Position numbers and translations under genes: made by a program. From Stenogyne calaminthoides (lineage: Eukaryota; Streptophyta; Magnoliopsida; Lamiales; Lamiaceae): a DNA stretch of 64,000 nt. Each line of letters begins with the position of its first letter. Positions within the stretch are counted from its first letter, which is position 1. The stretch covers positions 30,960,222-31,024,221 of the forward strand of contig JBBCBC010000019.1 in assembly GCA_037126765.1 (NCBI GenBank), read 5' to 3'. The notes beneath the pieces were generated by a model. The model made no database searches. It had not been told where the DNA came from and saw only the letters and a program-made list of their open reading frames with translations. Positions 1 to 10,826 of this stretch are shown here, piece by piece.

Positions 1-380
1 AAGGTATTAGTTATTTTACTATGAAGTAACAGTAAAAACTTTTCTACATAAGATAAATTCTTGAAGATATGGTGTCAAAACATGGTCCATGTAGCCTACA
101 CTCCTATCAGTAGGATAAATGCTTAGCTGTTGCCTTCACATTCACTTGGAATTATGTATCTGGAGTTGGCAGTGGTGAAAGTTGCTGTTCAAATAAAGCA
201 CAAAATTCAGTAAACCATTATCGCAAAATGGCTTCTTGTGGGTGCATGGCATAGGTTAAATCTGATTGTCATAGAAACAAACAATGTTGGAGTTGGACAT
301 GGATGTGATTCATGTGATGGATATGATTATACCGTGTATCCTTGTGAGAATGCTTTGTTCCACTCTAATTATTCTGGAAA
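1..380. other. Intergenic, no gene recognised
   Basis: AT-rich sequence with short stop-filled frames on both strands. I see no motif, repeat or splice structure that supports a gene. Confidence 0.5.
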
Positions 381-492
381 GACAAAAATTAATATGAGAC
401 GGGGTACAACATAGCACAAATTATACCCACCTCTTCCAAAATGTTAAAGTTCCAATGTCCAACTTATGTCCCGTCTCATGCAAGTGTGTCTC
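381..492. mobile_element. MULE-type MITE, copy A
   Basis: A 112-bp element flanked by a perfect 9-bp direct repeat TTCTGGAAA (372-380 and 493-501), the target-site size of Mutator-like elements. The left end starts GACAAAAAT and reaches ATGAGACGGG. The right end, reverse-complemented, starts GAGACACAC and reaches GCATGAGACGGG. Further copies lie at 1177, 6080, 19840 and 24205, with decayed ones near 25366, 47449 and 48185. It is too short to code for anything. Confidence 0.8.
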
Positions 493-559
493 TTCTGGAA
501 AAGAGATATCGACAAAGGCAGGAACAAGTTGGAAGACTCTAATTTGTTTTGGGATTTAA

Positions 560-677
560 GGGTGTGTTTTGAAACACTTAAAACAGCTTTCAGAAGCACT
601 TATTTTCAAAAGATGTGAGAGGGAGCTTTGAAAATAAGTACTTCTGGAAGCTATTTTAAGTGTTTCAAAACACACTC
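560..677. mobile_element. Tourist-like hairpin MITE
   Basis: A 118-bp near-perfect palindrome. The left arm begins GGGTGTGTTTTGAAACACTT and the right arm ends TTTCAAAACACACTC. It is flanked by TAA on both sides (557-559 and 678-680), the 3-bp target duplication of PIF/Harbinger (Tourist) elements. It is non-coding. Confidence 0.75.
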
Positions 678-1006
678 TAAGTGTGCAGGAGAAGTCATGA
701 CTTCGAATTCTATGAATTTGAAAGTTTTATTGAATAGTAAAAAATACGTGTTTTTTTTAGATTTTGCTTTATATCAAATCAACGTTTAATAATGATTGAT
801 GTTGTATTATTATATTGGATTGAGATTGAGAAAAGTAATGATGTGATCGTATTAAATATATGAAAAATGGATGTTAGGCATATTTTATAGGAACGAATTT
901 TAAAGTCTGATTTTAAATTTCAAACTGTAATGGGATGTGATTTTCTAAATTATAAATCCAGTTGAGTGAGTCCTGAAACAAACATTTTATTGAAAAAAAA
1001 AATCGT

Positions 1007-1140
1007 AAATGGTCCTGTAACTTTGTTCAAATTTACAAATGGTCCTGTAACTTTGTTCAAATTCACAAATGGTCCTGTAAGTTTTTACTTTATTAAATTT
1101 GGTCCTTTTGATTTCAACTTTAGTCATTTTCGTCGGATCT
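1007..1140. repeat. 30-bp tandem repeat in a TGGTCC-type repeat fragment
   Basis: Two full 30-bp units (1007-1036 and 1037-1066) differ at one base and are followed by a partial third. The unit begins AAATGGTCCTGTAACTTTG. The following bases (TTTGGTCCTTTTGATTTC) resemble common plant TTGGTCC-type MITEs such as the one at 38183. No TIR partner is found here, so this is probably a fragment. Confidence 0.6.
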
Positions 1141-1176
1141 AAATAATTAAACTGCAAACATATTTATCTAAATAAT

Positions 1177-1315
1177 GAGGCACATTTACATGAGACCGTC
1201 TCATGATGAGACAGGGAATCAGTTGGATATTGGTGTTTTAACACTTTAGGAGGGATGAATGTGATTTGTGCTAGATTGTACTCTTGCATGAGACCGTCTC
1301 ATATGAGTTTTTGTC
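1177..1315. mobile_element. MULE-type MITE, copy B
   Basis: A 139-bp element with a perfect 9-bp direct repeat CTAAATAAT on each side (1168-1176 and 1316-1324). The left end is GAGGCACA..CATGAGACCG; the right end reverse-complemented is GACAAAAACTCATATGAGAC. It has the same end pair as copy A in the opposite orientation. Confidence 0.85.
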
Positions 1316-2605
1316 CTAAATAATTATTACTTTATCACCAACATCACAAAATTGTAATCAATATACAAAAGGTATGCATAAGATAGTTAAACTGCAAACA
1401 CAAAGCAAAAAGAAATTATGTCCGTTTAATATAAGATAAATTTAATGTAAAAAATATTAATCTTCTAAATTTAACTGCGCGCGTATTCTATCCGTGTTCG
1501 ACACGTTGATCAACCGTGTTCGACACAGTATTCAAAATTATAATTATTATTTTTAATTAGAATACACTACGTGGCGTATCGAGTGTGAATCCCACGTGTA
1601 TCCGAGTATCCAAATATCCGTGGTGTATCAAAATTCCGAGTATTTGTACATTCGAGTTAGTAAATGTCGACTTTCTTGAATTAAATTTCCTGTTAAAAAA
1701 ATAAAAAAAGACTTTCTTCAATTAAATTTAAAGTAAGTCTCCTATACATTAAATAGACCTTACACTTTACAGTATCTTGCAACATATTGCACTGAAAATT
1801 GTGACTTATTAGTTCATAAATATAGTTCCATGTTCATTATAACAAGTGACATGTTTCAATGAAGCTGGGGCTTAGCCTTAAATTTAACCTCTTCTTTCTT
1901 TTATAATTTTACTCAAGATACCTCGTTCCATTTTTCTGCTCCAATTAAAGAAAAAATCGAAAACATGAAAACCAAAAGCAATGTTCACAGCATTTCCTGT
2001 GAGCAGATGCAGATCTCAAAGATGATAAAGGAGTGTGAAATTAGGTTATTCACAACTCAGTTGGGCTATATACATGAAATTGGGTGATTCACAACTCATG
2101 AGGAGTTTGGGGAACGGTAAATTTCCTCGATGAACCGTATTAAATCCTTTTCAGGTTTATACTCCGAGCATTCATATATAATTATAGTGATTGATTTTGG
2201 AGTTTTATTCCTAGCTTTAGCCATAACTCAGTTGGAATTTTTGTGCCATGTAAGTGTTTGAAAAAATTCCTGAAAGAATTTATTTAAATTTATAGGTGGG
2301 TTTTAAGTTAAAGTTGTGTGTTTCTTCAACAATTAATTTTGTTTTGCTATCATCTATTTAGTGATTAGGTTATTGAAAATTCATACAGAAACAAAAAGGA
2401 AAGGGGCTGTTTGAGCAAAATGAAAGAGGAAAGTCAACATTTGTTAATGAGGTGATGTGACAAGCCATGATTGAGAAATTTAGGAAATTTACAACTCCAC
2501 AATCGGAGGACTGACTTTTTATAGTCATTGAGATAATGCAGTAGCTATTTGTCCAATTCTTCCAATTTCTGACTCCAATTTCTCTTTTTGAAGCAACAAG
2601 AAGTT
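1316..2605. other. Upstream flank of the CNL relic; no gene seen
   Basis: AT-rich, non-coding. A patch near 1477-1660 contains repeated GTGTTCGACAC and CCGAGTATCC words but no frame. The proximal part (about 2,400-2,605) should hold the old promoter and 5' UTR of the resistance-gene relic. I cannot single out a convincing TATA box. Confidence 0.4.
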
Positions 2606-5600
2606 ATGGCTGAAGTAGTTATCTCACCCCTTTTACAGGTGTTATTTGAGAAATTAGCTCCACCAATTCTAGCAAAACTTGAACTTGGGAGAGACTACAA
2701 GAGAGACTTGAAAAAGCTGAGAAGCACACTTTCATTGATTCAAGCTGTCATTGAAGACGCAGAAGTGAAACAGTGGAAAGATAAAAAGGTTAAATTATGG
2801 TTGGAAGAGCCCAAATCTTTGGCGTACGATATTGATGATGTGTTGGATGAGCTCACCACGAGCATCTTTAGTAGGAAATCCAAAACCAAGGTAAGAATCG
2901 CTTGCCTTTCTCTCGCCCCATTATTATCCAACTATTACTTGCATCCTCGTAAACTGAAAAGCATTCAAGAAAGGCTAAATGAGTTGGTGAACAAGATGTG
3001 TAGCTTCCAGTTCAAAGAAGTAGGGTCACTGAATAGGTCTGATACATTAGAGCGACGTGAAACAGGGCCTTATGTAGATGAATCACAAGTATTGGGTAGA
3101 TCAAATGAACTAGAATCGTTGATAGACTTTGTGATGTGTTCGAGCTTGAATGGCGTTCGTGTCTCTGCATTGTCTATTGTTGGGATTGGAGGGATGGGGA
3201 AAACTACGCTCGCTCAACTGCTGTATAATGATGAGAGGGTGGAGAGGAAGTTTGATGTTCGGATATGGATATCGGTGTGTCAAGAATTTAATGTGAAGAA
3301 GATCATCAATGAAATCTTGGATTACACTTGTCAAAAGAGGTGTGAGTCCAAACAACTCGGAGTTTTACAGGCTGAGTTGTTCGAGTCGTTAGGCGGGAAG
3401 AGATACATTCTGGTGTTGGACGACGAGTGGAATGAAGACGTAGATGAGTGGGAGAAGTTAGAGTACCCTCTTAGAAACGGGGCACAAGGAAGCAAGATTA
3501 TTGTTACTACTCGCAGTTTAAAAGTTGCGTCCATTGTAAGCAGCACGGTCTCTCCGTACATTCTGGAAGCTTTGAAGGATGATGATTGTTGGGAGTTGTT
3601 CAAGAAAATAGCATTTCTAGATGGCGAGGAAGACGAGTACCCGAATTTGTTGGAAATCGGAAAACAGATTGTTAGCAAGTGCAGAGCTGTGCCGTTGGCA
3701 GCAAAGATAGTTGGGAGTTGTATGCGGTTCAAGAGAGTGGAGAGTGAATGGTGGTATGTGTTGAAGAATGAGGTGTGGAATGTGGATAGAGGTGAGAACG
3801 GAATCTTGTTTGCTCTGAGGTTGAGTTATAATCATTTGCCAAATTTAATTGAAACTATGCTGCGATTGTCTTTGTGTTCCCAAAGAATTTCAAGATGACT
3901 AGGGAAAAGATGATCCAGTTCTGGATCGCACAAGGCTTGATTCAAGATTCAAGTGACACGCATTCGACTAGGAAAATGGAGGACATGGGGAATGAATATT
4001 TTGACGAGTTCTTGTTCCTTTCGTTTTTCCAATTCGTTGATATAAAGGAGGGGATTTTCGGGATGCATGACCTCCTTCATGACCTTGCCTTATACGTAGG
4101 CGGAAATGAGTTTCTATCAGCCGGAGATCATCAACAAGTGAGGCACGCTACGGTTTGTGTAGATTCAAGTTTTCGTTTCGAGGCGTTACGTGGGAGCAAG
4201 AGAGTTAAGAAGTCTCAGATTATACTCTCCAATTGATGACTCGATGCAACTCTAAGCATGGTGATCGAGCGTAGCGTCAGCGAAGTCTTGGATTTAAGCG
4301 ATCTTTGGGATCAAGAGGCTAAGCAAATGCATTAGGAAATTGATACATTCTTATTTTTACCGGATCTCTCGCCGACGTTCTTGAAGACATTGCCGAAAAG
4401 AAATGCAAACTTCAAAGAACTTGCAAACTCTCAACCTCACCGATTGCTACGGTTTGAAGATGTTGCCTCGAAGATGAAAAAGATATGGTGAATTTAAGGC
4501 ATCGATTACAAAACAAACAAGGCTTGCTCGGATCCCACCTTCCATTAGAAACTTTCTTTGAATCTTCAAACACCGCCGTTTCTACATTGTGGGTCCCTCG
4601 TTTGAGGAGAGCCTATTCAACTTGTGCATCTCGACTGCGTGGCGAGATAAAGATCGCACAGTTAGAGAATGTTATCGACGCCGTTTCTAGAGATCGTGCT
4701 TAAAGAGCAAAAACTTTCACTCATTTGGGCTTATAATGGGGAGATGATGATGAGGCCAAGTGTCATGGACCGTTAGATCATCCCGTAGATCATGGTTGTG
4801 ATGACGAAGCCGCTTTCAAGGGGTTGCAACCAAACGCAGGTCTCGAAAAAAGCGTATGTAAGGGATACACGGGCATCAACTTTCCACAATGGGTAAAGTG
4901 CAACACAACTCCAAACCGAGAGAAATGGTCTTAAAAATTGCCACAAGATGTGAACACCTTCCCCCGGACGGCCTACAATTTCTCGAGATTCTCGAACATA
5001 CAAGGCCTTAACACATCGACGAGTGTAGCAACGAGTTTTTACGGTGAGGACGGAGACAAGAAAAAAGCTTTCTTGTTTAAAACAATCGACATTCCAAGAT
5101 TTGTCTGATTTAGAATCATGGGAGTGTCCGACTTCGTCAACAAACACTTTCACTTGCCTTGATAATTTGAGCATCATCGCATGCCCACGCTTGAACACGA
5201 TGCTGTTTTTCCACCGCCCACCATTTAGAGCCAGAATTGCCACAAGAATCCTAAGAAAAAAAGCCAGAGGTGACTTCTCTGTCAACCCTAATCATTGATG
5301 TCTTTCCGGGATCTTTTCAGATTATCTCCTGTGGGTCATTGCGAACAATCCTGCACTCGAAACCTTAACCATAAGCTCATGCCCTCACATCACTTCACCG
5401 CCCGGGATTTGAGAAACTGAGGGCCTTAAAGTCTTTTACTATAAGGTGGTGTGAGGAGTTATCAACACCGCCACAAAGTCGTTAGAAACTTCACGGTTTA
5501 AGTCGTTGGAGATCACCGAGTGCCCCGGTTTGACGTCACTTGGGAGGAAGGCATCAAGGATTGTGTTCACTCCGATCACTCTCCATAGAGAGTTGTTGTA

Positions 5601-6074
5601 ACGACTTCTTTGCTGCCAAAGATTATGCGTCTCTCTCGTCTAGAGCGCTTGACAATCATGTATTGCTCGAGTTTAACCAAAACTACCGATGGATGCAAAG
5701 ATTTATCGACTCTAAGGAGTCCGAGCATAATAAAATCACGAGGAGTCAGGCGTGTTTTCCCTCATGTAAACACTCTACAGAATCCGGAAATCTGCGGTAT
5801 CCGTGATTGATTTGCCCGACCGGTGGAAAACCTCGTCTCTCTTCGTTCCACGAAAAAATATCGACCGCCATGGCATTAAATCTTTTGTCGATGGGAAATT
5901 TAAAAGCACTTGGATGCTCTCAATATCTCTATAAGAGATTGCCCTGAGCTAGAACAAAAATGTGTCAAGGGGAAAGGGAGCAACTGGGGCATAATATCAC
6001 ATGTACCCTACTTGTACATTGGATCTTCAGCACCAAAGCTGCATCTGGAGCTTGTTTCCACCTCTTCCCAATAA
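2606..6074 (+). pseudogene. CC-NB-ARC-LRR (RGA-type) resistance-gene pseudogene
   Basis: Relic of an intracellular immune receptor of the CNL class. I start at the ATG at 2606 (MAEVVISPLL, typical of RGA-like CNLs); no earlier in-frame ATG is close. The first 430 codons are open. The coiled coil carries the EDVID-like segment YDIDDVLDEL (residues 74-83). NB-ARC carries P-loop GIGGMGKTT (193-201), kinase-2 LVLDDEW (269-275, usual VLDDVW), RNBS-B GSKIIVTTR (295-303) and an altered GLPL motif, RAVPLAA (360-366). The frame breaks near 3855-3875 and resumes with FPKNFKMTREK, then MHDLLHDLA near 4061. The LRR part (about 4,240-5,930) has many indels and stops but keeps recognisable phrases (LRGEIKIAQLENV near 4640). 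The C-terminal DCPELEQKCVKG and a TAA at 6072 survive. A truncated CC-NB protein could still be made from the first frame. Confidence 0.9.
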
Positions 6075-6079
6075 ATCAA

Positions 6080-6224
6080 GACAGAAACACATATGACACG
6101 GTATCATACATGAGACGGGATACAAACTAGCACAAATAACACCTTCGCCTCCCAAAGTGTTAAAGCGTCAATGCTCAAAGTATGCTCCATCTCACCATGA
6201 GACTGTATCACACAAGTGTGCCTC
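6080..6224. mobile_element. MULE-type MITE, copy C, at the CNL stop codon
   Basis: A 145-bp element with perfect 9-bp TSD ATAAATCAA (6071-6079 and 6225-6233). Its left TSD overlaps the TAA (6072-6074) of the CNL relic, so it inserted at the stop codon or the first bases of the 3' UTR. The ends match copies A and B (GACAGAAAC.. left; ..AAGTGTGCCTC right). Confidence 0.85.
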
Positions 6225-6364
6225 ATAAATCAAATGCTAATCAAGTTAGTGTTTCATATGCTATATCTTGTTGTGTATATATATTGTTTAGCAGGCTTGT
6301 ATTTAGCTGAGTCGTAGCTAGGATTAGTTACAAGTTATTTGTAATTCGGGTCTTTTTTTTTCTG

Positions 6365-6402
6365 TATATATACATACATACATACATACATGCATACAGA
6401 GA
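6365..6402. repeat. (ATAC)n microsatellite
   Basis: Short run of TATATATACATACATACA type, about six tetranucleotide units with one interruption (TGCATAC), lying between the MITE and the retrotransposon insertion site. Confidence 0.8.
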
Positions 6403-6457
6403 TTTACTCTTAAGAGTATCATATTTGAATATTCATCTCTCTCATCTTTTTGGTTCC

Positions 6458-7639
6458 TGTTGCGAGTCGTTTTATTTGGGAAATATGATGTGGCTAATTT
6501 GGTGACAACTCACAAACAAAACATGCACGTGTAAAATAAACTGTAAATAAGATGAATTTGTTGACCCAGTTCGTCAAGAAATGACTACTCTGGGAGCATA
6601 CCAAGCCAGGGATGTAGTATTGCGAGTTTTACACTTACAATATTTGATACATCTCATGAAGATGAATCGCTATGGATGAAGATGATTTGGAAAGTTGGTA
6701 TATAAGTCTTTAGGGGTTTCATTATTGCATAGGCGATCTCTCGAATTTTTTGTGAGGCTTACCCTCCGGGAAATTTCGAACCGAATCTCTTGTTGTTTTT
6801 TCTTCCATTTATAGTACTTCGACAAGCATGAGCTGGTTTGGCAAGCATGAGTTGTATACTTCGGGCCATGCAAGAATTCATGTAATGTTGCCACCTTTCC
6901 AACTTCGTCTTCTAGATTGATTTTTGCTTTTGCTTGTCTATATAGCATTTCTTTTGGTCGTTCAAGTCAATCTTTTTGCTCGGTACCGACCGCTTTGTTA
7001 GCCCCATAAATTCATATCCATTTTATATCGGAATATTGTTCTTGTCGAGCATGTTCTGAGTTCTTCAGGTTGTCTGAGCTCTCAGGTTATCTGAGCCTTG
7101 GGGATGTCTGTGCCCTCAGGATATCTGATCATCGTACTGACCCCTCAGGCCGTCTGAACCTTCAGGATGTCTGAGCCCTCGGGATGTCGAAAGACCGAGC
7201 ATCTTGACCCCTCCGGGTTGTCCGAGTCTTCGGGATATCCGAGTATCGAGCATACCGACCGCCCGGGATGTGCGAGTCTTGATATATCCGAATGTCGAAG
7301 CATCTTGACCTTCGGGATATCGAGCATTCGAGGTTGTCTGAGTCCTCAGACTTGACTCAGCTTATTTGATTCCTTCTTTCCTGGTCTGAGTGGCGAACAT
7401 GCCTATTTGCTCGGTCAATCTGTTTGAACAACCTTAGTTGGTGAATGGTAAGCTGACGAACAAATCTTACTTCATTGGCGAGTATGTTCGCTTTTGGTTG
7501 ACAAGTGGAGAGCTGGTCGAACAGACTTGTTTGGTCGACGGACGGAAAGAGCACACTTGTCAATGGGCATGATTATTTTAATAAATATTATCGTGTTCTT
7601 ACGTGTTCGAATCTTTGAATAATTATATCGAACACAACA
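6458..7639 (-). repeat. Tat-1 3' LTR
   Basis: A 1,182-bp terminal repeat, TGTTGCGAG at the left end and CGAACACAACA at the right. It pairs with 16781-17954 along its whole length with many small indels and substitutions. It is the 3' LTR in the element's own (minus) sense, because the G-rich polypurine tract abuts it at 7640. Confidence 0.9.
7055..7360. repeat. Degenerate tandem repeat inside the Tat-1 3' LTR
   Basis: A run of about 16-25-bp units built around CTCAGGATGTCTGAGC and variants, with CGAGCATACTGACC spacers. It makes spurious open frames on both strands. The matching array in the other LTR (17320-17680) differs in unit number and order. Confidence 0.7.
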
Positions 7640-7656
7640 ATACCCCCAAATGGGTC
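7640..7656 (-). promoter_or_regulatory. Tat-1 polypurine tract
   Basis: Read on the minus strand, the bases next to the 3' LTR are CATTTGGGGGTAT. This is a short G-rich tract in the expected place for plus-strand priming, and it confirms minus-strand orientation of the element. Confidence 0.6.
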
Positions 7657-7757
7657 GCTTTGTATTCAACATGGGGCCCGGCTGTTATAATCTGATTGGG
7701 CCATAGTTGACATCGTTTCGTATTCCGTGCCAGATTTTCAAAATTGAATCCGGTATC

Positions 7758-7765
7758 TATAAATG
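7758..7765 (+). promoter_or_regulatory. TATA box of the Tat-1 antisense gene
   Basis: TATAAATG lies 166 bp before the ATG at 7924, just inside the LTR. The second Tat element has TATAAATA at 54921, 161 bp before its antisense ATG. The shared position suggests a real promoter for the antisense gene. No transcript data are available here. Confidence 0.5.
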
Positions 7766-7923
7766 CCTCATTTCGTCGCCTTAATCCCTTTTCTTTCTTT
7801 TCTTCTTCTCTTCGCCTTTGTTTTTCATCTCTTTCTTGTCTAAAAAACTTCCGGCGAGGGCTTCATTATTCCGGCGAAGGATTTTTCTCAGGTAACCATT
7901 GCATACTTTCTCTCATTGCGATT

Positions 7924-10826
7924 ATGGCTTTCTGTTCAAATTCTTCTGCTTCAATTGAATCGGACCACCGTAGTTCCTCTTCCCCCTTTGTCGGTAGAAT
8001 CCCCCGTAGCGACGCTAATGCGCCGGGGATGAATGTCTCGGGTTCAGGGTCTCGTTGGGAAGTTAATGACCATTTGCCGTTTTTTTCCTCCGATTCCGAT
8101 GAAGCCCTAAATGAATTAGATAGAGACCTAGCCCGTAGTGATTTTTTGGATGATTCAGATGAGGATTCTTTGCCCCAACCTCAAATTAGGTCTAGGGCGG
8201 TAGATAGTGTTGATGTGAATAGGGATGATGATAACGTGAGGGGGAAAATTTTGATGGCTGTGAATGTAACTGAATCGAACATAGGGATTGGCGGCGAGCA
8301 AAATTCTGAACTTGATATACTGTTGGTGTCCCATATAGTCAACATATAACGAGTATAATGCTCGTTATAATTTTGATTGGCCCGAGCAACCTCATAGGAC
8401 TAGGGTTGAAAATGAGTACCCAGCGAGCAAGATTGCGAGTGTAATCGATGTTGATATGCTCGCTCAACTGTATAGAAATTACGAAACCCCCAAAGATGTC
8501 TTTTTTTTCGGGCACCGGGTCCTCGATGAAGCGAAAGACCCGATCCCCCGAGGGTTGTGTTGTTGTGAATTTAGACACAATGGAAGCCGATCTTGATTCC
8601 CACTCCATCCAATTTATCACTCGTTTTGCTCGTGGAATGGAACATTACCATCACGCAAATTGGTGGCCGAATGGGTGGCACATGATTATGAAGCCTCGAC
8701 TTTGTTCGCAAAATGAAGCCGTGTATTACCCCTCAAAGAAATTGAACTTGCTCGACTTATGCATTTGACCCGTCCGAAAGGCGAACATGGATGGCTATTC
8801 ATGCAAGCAAATGCCAAGTGCAAAATCATTGAGGATGTGCCGAACAAAATCAGTGATTGGAAGGAGAAATTCTGGTTCTTTGGGGGCGATTGGAAGAACC
8901 CGGTTTCTGGAAGCGAACCAGATGTTCGTTTGGACATCCCCACTGATTTTGGGGTTTATCGCAGTAAGTATTTTTATGTCTTTTATTCTTCAGTTTGAAC
9001 TGATTTTAACTTACTCTTTTATTCAGAATTCCATCTGCGACGGATAAAGAGACCAACGACGACTATTGTAGCAGCGTTTGACAAATTGATCTCGAGTCTC
9101 GCTCGGAACGATTTGTGAAGACCCTGAATACCGCCGAACAGAGGAAGAAATGAGGCTTGTACGTGCCCCCTCACCATCTTGTAGTTGTTAATCCCGCTGG
9201 TAAGGATTGCCTCTTACATTTGCATAAACTTTGTACTTTTTGCTCGTTGTTTCCCTTTCTTGCATAATGAATTGTTTTGCTTATAGCTTTCCCTGCTGTT
9301 ACTGTTGCTGTGAGTACATCCGAACATACCGAGATGGCTCGAAGAAAAAGACCTAGAGCTCGCTGAATTCAAAGCTGGCGGGAGGCTCAATGAGCAAATC
9401 GGAGGAGTTGAAGAGGTGAGCGTGGCGAGCCGAGCATCTGCGGCTCGCGCCTCGGGAATCGAGCCAACCGAAAAGGACTACTCGTTCGGCCGAACAAAGG
9501 GGCGAGCTTAACAGCCCCGTCGCAAAAAAAAGACCAGGGCGAGTTCGGCGAGCAGTGGCCAAGTTAACAAGCTCAGACGCAGCACGCCAGTTTAACAGGC
9601 TCGGGACGAGCATTGATCTTTGTTAGGGTAACCTGGACCCCTCACCGCCGAAAGCGATCGAATAATGGCCGCCCCGTGGTCGGTCCGCCAGCAGATAGTT
9701 GAAATGGAGGTTGGCACATCTTCTCCACCTCCCTTTGGACCCGATCTTGGACCCTTTGAACCCTAAGCTCCGGTCCCCTGAAGATAAATCATTTTTGGGA
9801 TGAGATCCGGCTCGGGTGAATAGGTACATTTTGTTCGCTTTATTTATTTTGCATTAATTTTGTTCGCTTTGTCATGTTTATTTGCTCTGGTGTATGTGTA
9901 GGTTGAAAGGGGTTAGGCGCTTTTGATGCCCAATTTGAAAACTACTCTCGCCGCCAAGTGTTCGCAAGATTCCTGACATTCCCGAGCATGTTCAAAAGGC
10001 GTGCTAGACCCCCGTTCGAGCATGGACTACTGAGCTGGAAGAGGCTACTACGGGTCCCACACCTTTGGAAAACATGCGACTTGGCCTGGTACTTCAGGGC
10101 CAATCTATGGTCGTCCTTGAGAAAGTTTATCTTTGAGTCCGCTTAATCTTCAATGCCAACTACTTGGCTCTGATCAGGAGTTTTGAAGAGAAGGTGAGCG
10201 AGCTGAACAGAACTCAGGATGAACTGAGGTTGGCTCAAGGACAGATTTCTTCGGCACAAGCAGATGCTCGCCAGGCTCAGGAGGATGCTTGCCAGGCTCA
10301 AGAGAATGCTCGCCAGGCTCAGGAAGTTGCTCGCCAGGCAAGGGAAGAGCTAAATCATTCTCAGGAGGAGGTGATCAGCATACGGAGAGCTTAGGGTGAG
10401 ATGAATGTCGAGCTTCGTAGACTCCGAAATGACGTCGAGGCCATGGAAAGTGAGAAGAATGTGCTCGGCCAACAACTCATCATTGCTGAAGAGACCAACA
10501 CTCGTTTGGGTCTCGAAAATTCAAGATTGCACAATGATGAGTATGTTGATTCCATGTCAAACTTCTCTTACATTTGTGCCTTTGCCGATGTTATCCGGCT
10601 TTCGCCACACGCCGCCATTTGGCGAACAAATTGCCCCACTCATTTCCGGTTCAAAGAAGACGATCGACAACCCACCGGATCGCAACCGCCGATGTCTGAC
10701 TTGAACGATCTGTGTGATTTCTCCAATCTTCCTGAAGGGATCGAGATTGATGATCCCATCCTGGATGAGAAAGACGGCTCATATGTGAATATTGCTGATG
10801 TTGCTGATCAAACTCTCCGAAATTGA
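7924..10826 (+). pseudogene. Antisense multi-exon gene (aORF) of Tat-1
   Basis: Plus-strand gene opposite to gag-pol. The ATG at 7924 opens a Ser/Asp-rich N-terminus (MAFCSNSSAS.., then a DLDDSDEDS-like acidic stretch). After a break near 8,330-8,350 the similarity continues (NFDWPEQPHRTRVENEYP), and a further shift near 8,565 leads to NLDTMEADLDSHSIQF and ISDWKEKFWFFGG, words typical of the plant transposon proteins encoded by such antisense ORFs. GT..AG introns are plausible at 8964-9026, 9200-9286 and 9824-9901. The 3' part encodes a coiled coil: four 21-bp repeats (10266-10349) give the heptad ARQAQED with variants. The end is acidic (DPILDEKDGSY..) and stops at 10826. An in-frame stop near 10392 and the shifts argue it is no longer intact. 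Its biochemical role is unknown. Confidence 0.6.
10266..10349 (+). repeat. 21-bp coding minisatellite in the coiled coil
   Basis: Four consecutive 21-bp units, GCTCGCCAGGCTCAGGAGGA and variants, each encoding seven residues (A-R/C-Q-A-Q/R-E-x). The unit length equals one heptad, so copy-number change lengthens the coiled coil without shifting the frame. Confidence 0.8.
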
